Notes: generated by a model not told the origin, from the letters alone. DNA of 64,000 bases from Oceanobacillus profundus (GCF_003515705.1 NZ_QWEH01000012.1:86985-150984), one strand, 5' to 3'; numbered from the stretch's first letter, positions 18,488 through 27,461 are shown. Numbers and translations: made by a program.

Positions 18488-18844
18488 GGTGGACCCCCTC
18501 AAATATATATCATTTAATAATTCGACTTCTTGTGTAAAGAAACCTCTAAATTTAAGTAATCCTTTTTAAAATTTATGATTACATAAAATTCTAAAATTAT
18601 GATATATAACGTTTTCATAAGTATTTGATTATGATATATAACCAAATTCGCATTGTTATTTAGAAGGATTACTATGCTATAATTCTTTTAACTGAGATTA
18701 AAAAAAGCTTTCTACTACATAGTAAAATGGAAGCTCTCTCATCCGAAATGGGTGAGAGTTTCTTTGTAGTGCTTTTGAATGGGTAATTAATTCCTTTCAT
18801 AAGCAACCAAATCAAATATTATCAGTCTATTTACTGGGGGTTAT
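18488..18844. other. Intergenic region with a paired leader-like structure
   Basis: CTCTCATCC (18736-18744) pairs with GGGTGAGAG (18750-18758) around GAAAT. Flanking AAAGC..CTACTACA and TGTAGTGCTTTT could extend the stem. The structure lies about 85 bases upstream of the next gene, on the plus strand. The rest is AT-rich with no reading frame. Confidence 0.45.
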
Positions 18845-19615
18845 ATGATGGAAGAATCAGAGAAATATGGACTTGACGAGAAGGGGTCTTCAAGGCGTAA
18901 ATTCCTTAGAAATTCTGGAGTAGCAGCTGGCGGGGTAGTAGTTGGTAGTGTGCTTGGAGGCTTAATTGGTTTTGGTGGTGAAAAACAGCACCAAGCACCA
19001 AAAACTGAGCACGAACATGCCGCTCCTGCAGCAAATCCAAATGCTGCATTAATGTTTTTCACACCTGATCAGTACCAAACTACAATTGCTGCAACAGAGC
19101 GGATTTTCCCTGCAGATGAGAATGGACCAGGTGCAGCTGATTTAAATGTAGCTATTTATATTGACCATCAATTGGCGAGTCCTTGGGGAATTAATGCAAA
19201 GGACTATATGTTAGGTGCATTTTATAAAGCAGAGGCCACTCAACAGGAACAAGTACGTATTTTACGGAAAGATTTATTCTTATTGGGGTTAAAGGGACTG
19301 GATGACTATAGTGGGAATAAATTTGACAGTAAATTTACTTCATTAGAAGGCGAACAGCAGGATGAGATTTTGACCGAGTTTGAAAATGGGGAATACAAAC
19401 TTTCCGGTGTATCGAGCAGTATTTTCTTTGACTTGCTTCGTATATTAACGATCGAAGGTGCGTACGCAGATCCAATGTATGGCGGGAACAAAGACATGGA
19501 AGGCTGGGCAATGCGCAAATTCCCGGGTTCTCGAATGAACTATAACAATGAAGTGGTAAGCAAAGAATTTATTGAATTGGAACCTGAAAGTTTACAAAGC
19601 CATATGGGGCACTAA
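18845..19615 (+). CDS. Gluconate 2-dehydrogenase subunit 3 family protein, Tat-exported
   Basis: The small subunit of a membrane-associated sugar-acid or polyol dehydrogenase. The N-terminus carries a twin-arginine signal (SSRRKFLRNSG, residues about 16-26) followed by a Gly/Val/Leu-rich hydrophobic segment. The rest matches the gluconate 2-dehydrogenase subunit 3 domain (FFTPDQYQTTIAATERIFP). This subunit typically escorts the cofactor-bound flavoprotein through Tat. Two adjacent ATGs (18845 and 18848) are possible starts after GGGGG. The flavoprotein gene follows 35 bases later. No cytochrome c subunit is nearby. Confidence 0.85.
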   Translation: MMEESEKYGLDEKGSSRRKFLRNSGVAAGGVVVGSVLGGLIGFGGEKQHQAPKTEHEHAAPAANPNAALMFFTPDQYQTTIAATERIFPADENGPGAADLNVAIYIDHQLASPWGINAKDYMLGAFYKAEATQQEQVRILRKDLFLLGLKGLDDYSGNKFDSKFTSLEGEQQDEILTEFENGEYKLSGVSSSIFFDLLRILTIEGAYADPMYGGNKDMEGWAMRKFPGSRMNYNNEVVSKEFIELEPESLQSHMGH

Positions 19616-19650
19616 ATTGAAGAGGGACTTGAAGAAAGGAATTGACAAAC

Positions 19651-21369
19651 ATGAGCACAAAACTACCTAAAGTGCCTGCGGTTATTGTTGGAATGGGATG
19701 GGCAGGAGGCATTATTGCTTCTGAACTGACAAAAGCAGGAATTAAAGTTGTAGGCATTGAGCGTGGGAAAGAGCGAACTACAAATGACTATTTAATGGGA
19801 CATGATGAGCTTCGCTTTCAACATCGAACAGAATTAATGCAAGACTTATCGAAAGAAACCATTACACATCGTAATGATCCCAATATGCGTGCACTTCCAA
19901 TGCGCAGTTACGGAACATTTATTGTTGGAGATGGTGTTGGTGGAGCAGGAAGTCACTGGAATGGTCAAACCTATCGATTTCTTCCATATGATTTTGAAAT
20001 TAAATCCTTGACTGAAGAGAAATATGGCACAAATAAACTAGGTTCAGAGTATACATTACAGGACTGGGGAATTACATACGATGAAATTGAGCCATATTAT
20101 GATACATTCGAAAAAATGGCTGGGATTTCTGGTGAAACGGTAGAAATGTATGGACACCGTTCAAATCCTTATCCAACAGGACCAATGGTGAAGACACCTA
20201 CTTTTGAATTGTTTGAGGAAGCAACGAAAAAATTAGGCTATCATCCGTATATGTTGCCATCAGCTAACCTATCGGAAAACTATACGAATCCTGATGGTAT
20301 CTCACGATCAGCATGTCAATACTGTGCATTCTGTGAAAACTTTGGGTGTGAGTATGGAGCGAAGGCCGATCCAGTAGTTACGGTTATCCCGGTTGCTAAG
20401 GAAACAGGTAACCTCGATCTTCGAACACATTCCAATGTAACGCGCATTTTAAATGATGGAACAAAAGCAACAGGAGTTGTTTATGTAAATACAATTACTG
20501 GTGAAGAATTTGAACAGCCAGCTGATGTTGTTATTGTAACAAGCTATGTATTTAATAATGTTCGTTTACTATTAAACTCTAACTTAGGTACACCATATAA
20601 CCCAGAGACTGGGGAAGGATCAATTGGCAAAAACTATTGCTATCAAGTAAGTGCAGGTGCTACTACGTTATTCTATGAGGATAAAGCGTTTAATAACTAT
20701 GCTGGGGCTGGGGCCTTAGGAATTGAAATTCCTGATTTCGCTGGAGATAACTTTGACCATTCAGATGTAAACTTTATTCATGGTTCAGGGATTCGCATGA
20801 CGCAATATGGCAACCGACCAATTGCCATTAATCAAGTACCAAGCGGAACACCGTCATGGGGAGCAGAGTTTAAAAAGCAATCGATTAAATACGCAAATAG
20901 TACGTTACAGGTGAAATCACAAGGTGCAAGCATGCCACATAAAGACAATTATCTTGATCTTGATCCTGAGTATAAAGATGCATATGGCATGCCATTATTA
21001 CGCATGACATATGACTATACCGAACAAGATAAAGAATTAGTAAAATATATGTCTAAAGTAACTCGTAAAATTGCGGAGAAAATTGGCGCGGATCATTATG
21101 AAACTACTGAAGAACAAGCAACCTTTAATGTGAATGTGGATACAAATACTCATAACACTGGTGGCGTAATTATGGGGGCTGATTCGAAAACATCGGCAGT
21201 AAACTCTTATTTACAAATGTGGGAAGCCGAGAATGTATTTGTTATTGGTGCTTCCGCATTTCCGCATAACAGTTCATTTAACCCGACAGGTACGATTGGT
21301 GCGCTATCTTACAGAGCTTCAGAAGGCATTATAAAATATCTTAAAGATGGTGGCGGATCACTCGTTTAA
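19651..21369 (+). CDS. GMC family oxidoreductase (gluconate 2-dehydrogenase flavoprotein-like)
   Basis: The FAD-containing large subunit of the pair. The Rossmann motif VGMGWAGG begins near residue 12. The C-terminal GMC segment has NTHNTGGVIMG and the catalytic-type histidine/asparagine region ASAFPHNSSFNPTGT. A cysteine-rich insertion (CQYCAFCENFGCEYG) is present, as in gluconate and related dehydrogenase large subunits. It has no signal peptide of its own, so export by hitch-hiking on subunit 3 is inferred. ATG 19651 is preferred to an in-frame TTG at 19642 because GAAAGGA is properly spaced for it. It is 572 residues long. Confidence 0.87.
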   Translation: MSTKLPKVPAVIVGMGWAGGIIASELTKAGIKVVGIERGKERTTNDYLMGHDELRFQHRTELMQDLSKETITHRNDPNMRALPMRSYGTFIVGDGVGGAGSHWNGQTYRFLPYDFEIKSLTEEKYGTNKLGSEYTLQDWGITYDEIEPYYDTFEKMAGISGETVEMYGHRSNPYPTGPMVKTPTFELFEEATKKLGYHPYMLPSANLSENYTNPDGISRSACQYCAFCENFGCEYGAKADPVVTVIPVAKETGNLDLRTHSNVTRILNDGTKATGVVYVNTITGEEFEQPADVVIVTSYVFNNVRLLLNSNLGTPYNPETGEGSIGKNYCYQVSAGATTLFYEDKAFNNYAGAGALGIEIPDFAGDNFDHSDVNFIHGSGIRMTQYGNRPIAINQVPSGTPSWGAEFKKQSIKYANSTLQVKSQGASMPHKDNYLDLDPEYKDAYGMPLLRMTYDYTEQDKELVKYMSKVTRKIAEKIGADHYETTEEQATFNVNVDTNTHNTGGVIMGADSKTSAVNSYLQMWEAENVFVIGASAFPHNSSFNPTGTIGALSYRASEGIIKYLKDGGGSLV

Positions 21370-21447
21370 TTGTTCATTAGAATATATTCCCCAAAATATT
21401 TCACTGTGTGACAGCTGTTGAAGTGCAAGTATTAATATATTAGAATT

Positions 21448-21487
21448 AAAAGCACTTTCTTTTTTTGTGAAAAAAGAAAGTGCTTTT
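21448..21487. terminator. Terminator between convergent genes
   Basis: AAAAGCACTTTCTTTTTT pairs with AAAAAGAAAGTGCTTTT, a very long stem with a short loop, usable in both directions. Confidence 0.85.
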
Positions 21488-21499
21488 GCCTTATCCATA

Positions 21500-22261
21500 T
21501 TAGAATGCAGCAGTCCAGCCGCCATCAACTGTAAGAACTGTTCCATTTACAAAGCTCGCTTCATCTGTAGCAAGGAAAAGTGCAGCATTTGCAATCTCTT
21601 CTGGTTCCCCAACTTTCGGAATAACACCTTGAACTGTTTTGGTTCGCTCCATCCCAAACGGATTAATATTTTTCATGGAAGCAGAAATATTTGTATTTAC
21701 TGCACCAGGAGCGATTGCATTGCAGCGGATACCCTTTTGTGCGTACATATAACCTGTGTTCTTCGTTAAACCAACAACTGCATGCTTGGAAGCACCATAG
21801 GTTGCTCCCGCATGTGCCCCATTTAAGCCACCTGTTGATGCGATATTCACAATGACACCAGCGCCTTGCTTAAGGAATAACGGAATTGCTTTACGCATCG
21901 AACGCATAACACCTTTCGTATTTACATCGAATATTAAATCCCAGCGTTCGTCCGTAATGTCAGCAACTGGCTCAAACCCATCCATAATTCCTGCATTATT
22001 TACTAAAATATCTAATTTACCGTATTCATTAACAGCTGTATCAATCATGTGATCAATATCTTCTTGGTTTGCCACATTAACCTGAACGGCCACAGCAACC
22101 CCATTATCTGCAATGATTTCTTTTACAACTTCTTCAGCACCTGCAAAATTAAGGTCAGCTACAACTACTTTAGCACCTTCCTTAGCATATAACTTCGCAA
22201 TTGCTTTTCCCATACCTGAAGCAGCACCAGTTACAATCGCAACTTTTTCTTGTAATTTCAT
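21500..22261 (-). CDS. SDR family NAD(P)-dependent oxidoreductase
   Basis: A classical short-chain dehydrogenase of 253 residues. The cofactor motif is TGAASGMG, the structural NNAG motif is present, and the active site has Ser (NIASTGG) plus YGASK. The acidic residue after the second strand (VVADLN) suggests NAD preference. Relatives include FabG-like reductases and glucose 1-dehydrogenases; the substrate is unknown. A TetR regulator is divergently encoded 151 bases upstream and probably controls it. Confidence 0.85.
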   Translation of the reverse strand: MKLQEKVAIVTGAASGMGKAIAKLYAKEGAKVVVADLNFAGAEEVVKEIIADNGVAVAVQVNVANQEDIDHMIDTAVNEYGKLDILVNNAGIMDGFEPVADITDERWDLIFDVNTKGVMRSMRKAIPLFLKQGAGVIVNIASTGGLNGAHAGATYGASKHAVVGLTKNTGYMYAQKGIRCNAIAPGAVNTNISASMKNINPFGMERTKTVQGVIPKVGEPEEIANAALFLATDEASFVNGTVLTVDGGWTAAF

Positions 22262-22412
22262 TTAATTTCCTCCTTCATATTGATGAAGATAATGAACACC
22301 TGTACAATAAAAGTATATATGGTCTAATAAGAAAGCGCAATCAACAGAAAATCGAGAAATGCTGATTAATATACGCTTATTAAGAAATATGTTGATTAAA
22401 GGTGGAGAAAAA

Positions 22413-22985
22413 GTGAAAAAAGATTTACGTATTATAAAGACTGAGGAAAGCTTGCGAAAGGCACTGCTCACACTATTAAAAACAAAGACTTTAGAAACAA
22501 TAAGCATTTCAGAGCTATGTAGGTTGGCGCAAATTAATCGAGGGACCTTTTATCTGCATTATCGTGATGTCCATGATGTGTTTCGTCATTACTTTGAAGT
22601 GATTGTGGAAGATTTTAGAAAGGCATATGAGAAACCATATTTGAATACAAATTTTAATATAAATAATATGACACCTGATATGATTGATATTTTTAATCAT
22701 GTAAAAAAATATAAAGCTTTTTATCAGATTATATTTGATGGAAAATCTCCAATGACTTATTATTATCTCGTCTTTGATACAATTCGTAAATTTATGGAAG
22801 AATCCTTGAGCATAGATAATAATGCAGTGTATTTGGATGTTGACTTCGATTACCTCATAAGCTACCACGCCAATGCAATAATCGGAATTATCATTGAGTG
22901 GCATAAACAAAACTATACAACACCGATAGAGATACTGAATGAGCAGCTAATCAAGCTCATAACAAACACTAGGTCATATAGGTGA
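22413..22985 (+). CDS. TetR/AcrR family transcriptional regulator
   Basis: A DNA-binding repressor of about 190 residues with an N-terminal helix-turn-helix (ISISELCRLAQINRGTFYLHY, about residues 32-52) and a divergent ligand-binding C-terminus like that of DhaS-type TetR proteins. I prefer GTG 22413, which has GGTGGAG about eight bases upstream, over two upstream ATGs in the same frame without binding sites. It is divergent from the SDR gene and shares its promoter region, which suggests local control. Confidence 0.85.
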   Translation: MKKDLRIIKTEESLRKALLTLLKTKTLETISISELCRLAQINRGTFYLHYRDVHDVFRHYFEVIVEDFRKAYEKPYLNTNFNINNMTPDMIDIFNHVKKYKAFYQIIFDGKSPMTYYYLVFDTIRKFMEESLSIDNNAVYLDVDFDYLISYHANAIIGIIIEWHKQNYTTPIEILNEQLIKLITNTRSYR

Positions 22986-23048
22986 TCATCTTGAACCTTT
23001 AATAGGATTGAGGAGGTATGAAGAAGTATAAGCATTGTGACTTCTATA

Positions 23049-23082
23049 AAAAAAGGCCCCCGTGGAGAAGGGGGGAGGCTTG
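23049..23082 (-). terminator. Terminator of the LysR gene
   Basis: On the minus strand a GC-rich stem (GCC.CCC against GGGGGC) is followed by seven T residues. A GC-rich block like this is unusual in this AT-rich DNA. Confidence 0.65.
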
Positions 23083-23108
23083 TTCTTTCAGTAACGTGCA
23101 TTTTGTTC

Positions 23109-23978
23109 TTAATTGACCTGTTCCTTCACAATGTCAATAAACAGCTTGGTCGCTCGCGAAACGTGCTGTAGTGAAATAGCAGCTAATGCGATATTTCGAC
23201 GATAATCGGTCAAAATTGGACGAGCGTATTTCCACATTTCCGTATCTTTTATAGCAAGTTCAGGGAGTATGGATAAACCAAGCCTTTCCTGAATCATTCC
23301 GAGCATTGTATTTAAGTTTGAAACGGTATATTTTTGATGATAGGGAAGTCCTTTATCGATAAATAGTTGTTCAATCGCTTTTGGATCTCCCCACTTACCA
23401 ACAATCAATGATTCATTTGATAGATCTGACAACGTAATTAATGACTTTTTAAGTAAATGATGTTCAGGAGGAAATACTGCCATATATTTATCTTCCACTA
23501 ATGGAATAATATCCAGGCTGCTATGTGGAGAGTAAATAAATCCAATATCAACCATACGTGATGTGATCCAGTTAAAAACTTCTTCGACAGACCCTTCAAA
23601 TAATTCGATGGTTATATTCGGATATTTTTGCTGGATTGCCTGAATAATCTTAGGCAGAAAACGTGCGGATACATCGGGAAAACCAGCGACTTTGATTGTG
23701 CCAGTTTCAAGGCCTTTTTCTGCCGCAACCTCCTGATCAATTATTTTAAGGCTGTTTTCAATCGTACGGATTTGCAGAAGAATCTTTTCACCGATGTCTG
23801 TCAGAATGAGTCCCCTTGATTTATCTCGGATCAATAGTGACACACCAAGTTCAGCCTCAAGACTGGAAACAGCCTGACTGACAGCTGGTTGTGTCATTTT
23901 TAAGGCTTGACCTGCCTTCGTGAAATTGCCGATTTCAATAACTTTTGAAAAAATATGAAGCTGTGTAATAGTGGCCAT
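23109..23978 (-). CDS. LysR family transcriptional regulator
   Basis: A 289-residue LysR-type regulator. The winged helix-turn-helix is at the N-terminus (FTKAGQALKMTQPAVSQAVS, residues about 19-38), followed by a type II periplasmic-binding-like effector domain. It is divergent from ywbE, 208 bases away. In B. subtilis the LysR gene ywbI also lies in the ywbE neighbourhood, so this may be the YwbI equivalent, but that is inference. The target is unknown. Confidence 0.87.
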   Translation of the reverse strand: MATITQLHIFSKVIEIGNFTKAGQALKMTQPAVSQAVSSLEAELGVSLLIRDKSRGLILTDIGEKILLQIRTIENSLKIIDQEVAAEKGLETGTIKVAGFPDVSARFLPKIIQAIQQKYPNITIELFEGSVEEVFNWITSRMVDIGFIYSPHSSLDIIPLVEDKYMAVFPPEHHLLKKSLITLSDLSNESLIVGKWGDPKAIEQLFIDKGLPYHQKYTVSNLNTMLGMIQERLGLSILPELAIKDTEMWKYARPILTDYRRNIALAAISLQHVSRATKLFIDIVKEQVN

Positions 23979-24185
23979 ATGTCTTGTTTATTCCCTTCAT
24001 CAATTTCTAGTGCATTATATTGTATACTAAAAGCAGAAAGTTTTACGAAAATAGTCATACACGCTATGAATGATAACCGTGCATTTTTCTTTATTTTAGT
24101 ATATTATGGCTAACGGTAGAAGTAAATGAGATGCTTAAAATCAGATTTTTGTTAAAGAAATGAAGTTAGGGGAGGGAATAGCAAG

Positions 24186-24380
24186 ATGATAGTTGATGGA
24201 AGATATCGAAAAAATATTTATCCTGGGCAAAAAGCAGAAATCGTATTGAAGCAAAATCAACGCACAGGAAAAACAACGGCAGGAGTTGTGAAAGATCTTT
24301 TGACAAAATCAGAATTTCATCCACATGGAATTAAAGTTAGATTAGAGGACGGTCAAGTTGGACGAATCCATGTAAAATAG
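24186..24380 (+). CDS. ywbE: YwbE family protein (DUF2196)
   Basis: A 64-residue basic cytoplasmic protein that closely resembles B. subtilis YwbE: RKNIYPGQKAEIVLKQNQRT, then GKTTAGVVKDLLT and a C-terminal HPHGIKVRLEDGQVGR. The fold is likely a small beta-barrel. Its molecular role is not established. The ATG has GGGGAGGG upstream. Confidence 0.88.
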   Translation: MIVDGRYRKNIYPGQKAEIVLKQNQRTGKTTAGVVKDLLTKSEFHPHGIKVRLEDGQVGRIHVK

Positions 24381-24447
24381 GGATGACTTAACCAGAGGAA
24401 CCGCTTCCAAAAAGATGACACGATCTACCTGAAAAGCGATATTCTAA

Positions 24448-24476
24448 TTGACTTTGATTTCTTTCAATTGTAGACT
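24448..24476 (+). promoter_or_regulatory. Putative sigma-A promoter
   Basis: -35 TTGACT (24448-24453), a 17-base spacer and -10 TAGACT (24471-24476), about 38 bases upstream of the small membrane protein start. Confidence 0.45.
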
Positions 24477-24513
24477 ATAGGTAATGTCATTTAATATTTA
24501 TGGGGTGAAAGTT

Positions 24514-24798
24514 ATGATTTTGGCAGTTTTTACAATCGGGGGAATTTTAACAATCGTAACACTTCTTGCAAACGTTCTACTTGTTAAAATGACCGCAAAA
24601 GAATCAAGGTCTTGCTATTATCCAAATATCTTCTTAGTGATTGTTGGATTATTACTACTAGGAGTAGCATCGATTGCTCCTAAAGTAGACATACTAGGAG
24701 CAGGATTTGGTGGTTGGGGAATTGCAGCATTATTCTCAGCAGCAATTGGATTTATTATTACATCAATTATTGACGCTTACCAAAATGTAACTGCATAA
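24514..24798 (+). CDS. Small membrane protein, YesK-like
   Basis: A 94-residue protein with three hydrophobic segments (about residues 1-22, 36-55 and 64-88) separated by short polar turns. The layout and the central SCYYPNIFLVIVGLLLLG segment resemble YesK-like proteins of Bacillus, whose function is unknown. ATG 24514 is preferred because GGGGTGAAA lies just before it; an in-frame ATG at 24484 lacks a binding site. Confidence 0.6.
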   Translation: MILAVFTIGGILTIVTLLANVLLVKMTAKESRSCYYPNIFLVIVGLLLLGVASIAPKVDILGAGFGGWGIAALFSAAIGFIITSIIDAYQNVTA

Positions 24799-24836
24799 AA
24801 AACACAGCATCTTTTGAAAGATGCTGTGTTTTTTAC
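24797..24836. terminator. Bidirectional terminator
   Basis: AACACAGCATCTTTT pairs with AAAGATGCTGTGTT between convergent genes, with A/T runs on both sides. Confidence 0.85.
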
Positions 24837-25687
24837 TTTAAATAAGTCATTCCATCACGTTGTTCCACTTTACCTTCTTTTAAAAGTCTGCCTAAAGCCC
24901 GTTTAAATGCTGCCTTGCTGATACGAAATGTTCCACGGATGTCTTCTGGATCACTCTTATCGTTAAAGGGAATAACACCATTGTTTTCTTCCAAATGTGC
25001 TAAAATGCTCGTAGCATCTTCTCCGATACTATCCTGTTTTAATGGGCGAAGGGAAACATTTAATGTCCCATCTTCCTTCACATCAATCACACGCCCATGA
25101 ACGAATTCACCGAGTCTTGGCTCTTCTTTACGTTCTGTATGATGAATGAATCCGCGATAATCATCTTCGGTTATAATAGCGGATCCTTCTTTGCTTGTAT
25201 GATAAACGGTTCCGCTTATCGGCTGATTGTATAGTTCTTCTGGTGCTAGTTCGATTTCTCTAGCAATGACACCCTCCGTAGCAGGTATTGCAAGCAGACG
25301 TCCATTTTGATCTTTACCTAGAGTAATAAAAAGTTTATCTCCTGGATTTGGCCAAACAGCTTCGAATAATGGAAGGTCGTCAACAGATACTAGCATTTCC
25401 TTTGCGATACCAATGTTAACAAAAGCTCCTAATTTAGGAATAACTTCTACTACTTCAGCCCAATCATAGACATCCATTTGAACGGATGGCAATGTCGCTG
25501 TAGCTGCAATGTTTCCTTTTTTGTCATTATAGAGAAAAACATCAATTTCTCTTCCTTCGTCGTAAGTATGATTGGCTTCATTATGATGTAAAAGCGCCTC
25601 TTGTCCGTTTTTTTCTAATACATAGCCGGTGTCAATTTTTCGAGAAACAGTCATTGTTTGTACCTTGCCTATTGGTAATGTATGCAT
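24833..25687 (-). CDS. cvfB: S1-like RNA-binding protein CvfB/YitL
   Basis: A cytoplasmic nucleic-acid-binding protein related to Staphylococcus aureus CvfB, a post-transcriptional virulence and RNA-processing factor, and to B. subtilis YitL. It has tandem S1-like domains (for example YDWAEVVEVIPKLGAFVNIG and FIHHTERKEEPRLGEFVHGR) and a C-terminal winged helix (GTFRISKAAFKRALGRLLKE). ATG 25687 is chosen over an ATG six codons upstream because AAGTAGGT is near it, but either is possible. From 25687 it is 284 residues. Confidence 0.85.
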   Translation of the reverse strand: MHTLPIGKVQTMTVSRKIDTGYVLEKNGQEALLHHNEANHTYDEGREIDVFLYNDKKGNIAATATLPSVQMDVYDWAEVVEVIPKLGAFVNIGIAKEMLVSVDDLPLFEAVWPNPGDKLFITLGKDQNGRLLAIPATEGVIAREIELAPEELYNQPISGTVYHTSKEGSAIITEDDYRGFIHHTERKEEPRLGEFVHGRVIDVKEDGTLNVSLRPLKQDSIGEDATSILAHLEENNGVIPFNDKSDPEDIRGTFRISKAAFKRALGRLLKEGKVEQRDGMTYLK

Positions 25688-25705
25688 ATATTTACCTACT
25701 TTCAT

Positions 25706-26366
25706 TCTTTTCTAAAGTGTCCTAAATGTGCGCAATCCTAGTATGTATTGGAAAAGGAGTACCCTCATTATTAAGAGTACCCCTTTGATTTAAAAGTAAC
25801 ACATAAGTTTAATTTTATTTTATTATCCCGATTGTTTCGGGTGGGAAATTCTTGTTCATCAGCTATTAATTGATAGCGTGAGAAAGTGTATTACTTGTTT
25901 TATTCAATAAAGTTATTTTTCAAAAACGTAGTATTTACCAAGTCTTCTATGCAAATATTCATTGCAATATACAGATAGCAGCATTTATTCTTTTCTATCT
26001 GCCAAGAATTTCACTTAACCGCGGTACGTGTTCCACTGGATGTCCTCTAACTTAAGCAACGTAGCCCTACCTGCTCTACGTCCTTGCGACCCCTAAGTCG
26101 CGCCAGTGTGAATAAGCATCTTCAAAAACATTGTAGAATGCCAGAATTACTTATTTGTTACTAGATGAGTAATCATACCATGCATGAGTACTTCTGTCAA
26201 ATCATAATTTTACACCTGAACGAGGGGGCAAGGAGCTTACGATAAAAAAAGGGAGACACAATGAAATATTAGATGCTAGAAAATATGATAAATAGTCTTT
26301 CATTCTAGAAGTGCCAAAAATTGTGATAAACTAGTGAATAGTTCTAATAAAATGGAGATGTCATGG
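25706..26366. other. Long intergenic region between cvfB and the AEC transporter
   Basis: About 650 bases with no plausible gene. It contains the compact structured element described separately (25972-26120). The flanks are AT-rich with many stop codons. Confidence 0.6.
25972..26120. repeat. Structured intergenic element with nested inverted repeats
   Basis: Three stems nest as a multibranch junction. CACTGG (26034-26039) pairs with CCAGTG (26103-26108). Inside it, ACGTAG (26059-26064) pairs with CTACGT (26076-26081), and GCGAC (26086-26090) pairs with GTCGC (26097-26101). An outer GC..TTATTC (25981-25990) pairs with GAATAAGC (26110-26117), with a competing CAGATAG/CTATCTG hairpin (25972-26001). 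The inner part is much more GC-rich than its surroundings. It could be a non-coding RNA or a miniature dispersed repeat; the strand is unknown. Confidence 0.55.
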
Positions 26367-27263
26367 ATGAGTTTATTTCTGAATATTATTGTACCGATTA
26401 TGGCAGTTTTTGCTTCAGGTTTTATATTGCAACGAATTCGTATTCTAGATGTAAGGTCGATATCAGCTATTTCGCTTTACATATTGTCACCAGCACTTAT
26501 ATTTGTAACCTTATATGATACTGAGTTTAATAGTGGCTATATGGTGATTGTAGTTTACATGCTTGTATTATTTTACATAATGGTTGCCATCAATAAAATA
26601 TTGGCAAAAATATTCAAATGGGATCCAAACACAGAAAGTGCTTCGATTCTAGCTTCAGGTTTTATGAATTCAGGTAATTATGGTTTGCCTGTTGTACTGT
26701 ATACAGTAGGAAACGCTGCATTACCGTATGCTATTTTCATAATGGTTGTTCAAGCATTACAAAATAACTTTTTTGGTGTTTATTATGCTTCCAGAAGTAA
26801 AAGTGGTTTTCGACGCGCGTTTGAGAATGTATTGAAAATGCCTACTACTTATGCGGCGGTTTTGGCATTTGTTTTCCAGTTTTTTTCTGTTGAAATTCCT
26901 GATTCGGTTCATTCGACATTAGACATGGTTGGAAGTGCGGCTATTCCGGTAATGATGATTATGCTTGGAATGCAGTTAGCTTCGATAACAGCACTGAAAC
27001 TTAATTGGCAGGTTGTTATTTCTGCAGTGACATTGAAGATGATTGCTGCTCCGATAATTGGGATAATCTTTGTTTCAATTCTTGATGTAGATCCAGTAAT
27101 TGCCGCTGTTATCATTATCATTTCTGCAATGCCAACGGCTGCTACAACAACAATGTACGCCATTGAGTTTGATACAGAACCAGACCTAGTTTCAAGTATT
27201 ACATTCATTGCAACATTAGTTAGTATTGTAACACTTAGTATTCTGTTAAATATCATTGTTTAA
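26367..27263 (+). CDS. AEC family transporter
   Basis: A membrane protein of about 298 residues in the auxin efflux carrier (AEC) family, with some ten hydrophobic segments. The paired five-helix halves show the family's FMNSGNYGLPV (about residue 103) and the C-terminal ISAMPTAATTTMYAIEF. Bacterial members move organic acids or amino acids such as malonate or malate. ATG 26367 has GGAG nine bases upstream; the longer GTG frame from 26334 lacks a good site. The neighbours give no substrate clue. Confidence 0.82.
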   Translation: MSLFLNIIVPIMAVFASGFILQRIRILDVRSISAISLYILSPALIFVTLYDTEFNSGYMVIVVYMLVLFYIMVAINKILAKIFKWDPNTESASILASGFMNSGNYGLPVVLYTVGNAALPYAIFIMVVQALQNNFFGVYYASRSKSGFRRAFENVLKMPTTYAAVLAFVFQFFSVEIPDSVHSTLDMVGSAAIPVMMIMLGMQLASITALKLNWQVVISAVTLKMIAAPIIGIIFVSILDVDPVIAAVIIIISAMPTAATTTMYAIEFDTEPDLVSSITFIATLVSIVTLSILLNIIV

Positions 27264-27337
27264 TTTAGATGTTTGGTATGGAATTATAAGGGGAAACTTC
27301 TTATTAAGCTCAGGCATTCCAGAAAAGGGAGATTAAT

Positions 27338-27406
27338 ATGATTCGAACAATACTAATGATAATTGGAGCAATAGTAGTAATCGGGTTTATTATTTCATTG
27401 CTTTAA
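27338..27406 (+). CDS. Putative 22-residue hydrophobic membrane peptide
   Basis: A short frame with a clear ribosome binding site (AAAAGGGAG, about six bases upstream) encodes MIRTILMIIGAIVVIGFIIS plus two residues. It is a single transmembrane helix with one Arg near the N-terminus. An intrinsic terminator follows 25 bases later, so it could be a separate small transcript or the tail of the AEC transporter mRNA, which ends 74 bases upstream. Function unknown. Confidence 0.45.
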   Translation: MIRTILMIIGAIVVIGFIISLL

Positions 27407-27430
27407 TGAAAAAAGAATAAACACGTGACT

Positions 27431-27461
27431 TGCCCGAAGACAATTTGTCTCGGGCATTTTC
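27431..27461 (+). terminator. Terminator after the small peptide frame
   Basis: TGCCCGAAGAC pairs with GTCTCGGGCA around AATTT, followed by TTTT. Confidence 0.8.
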
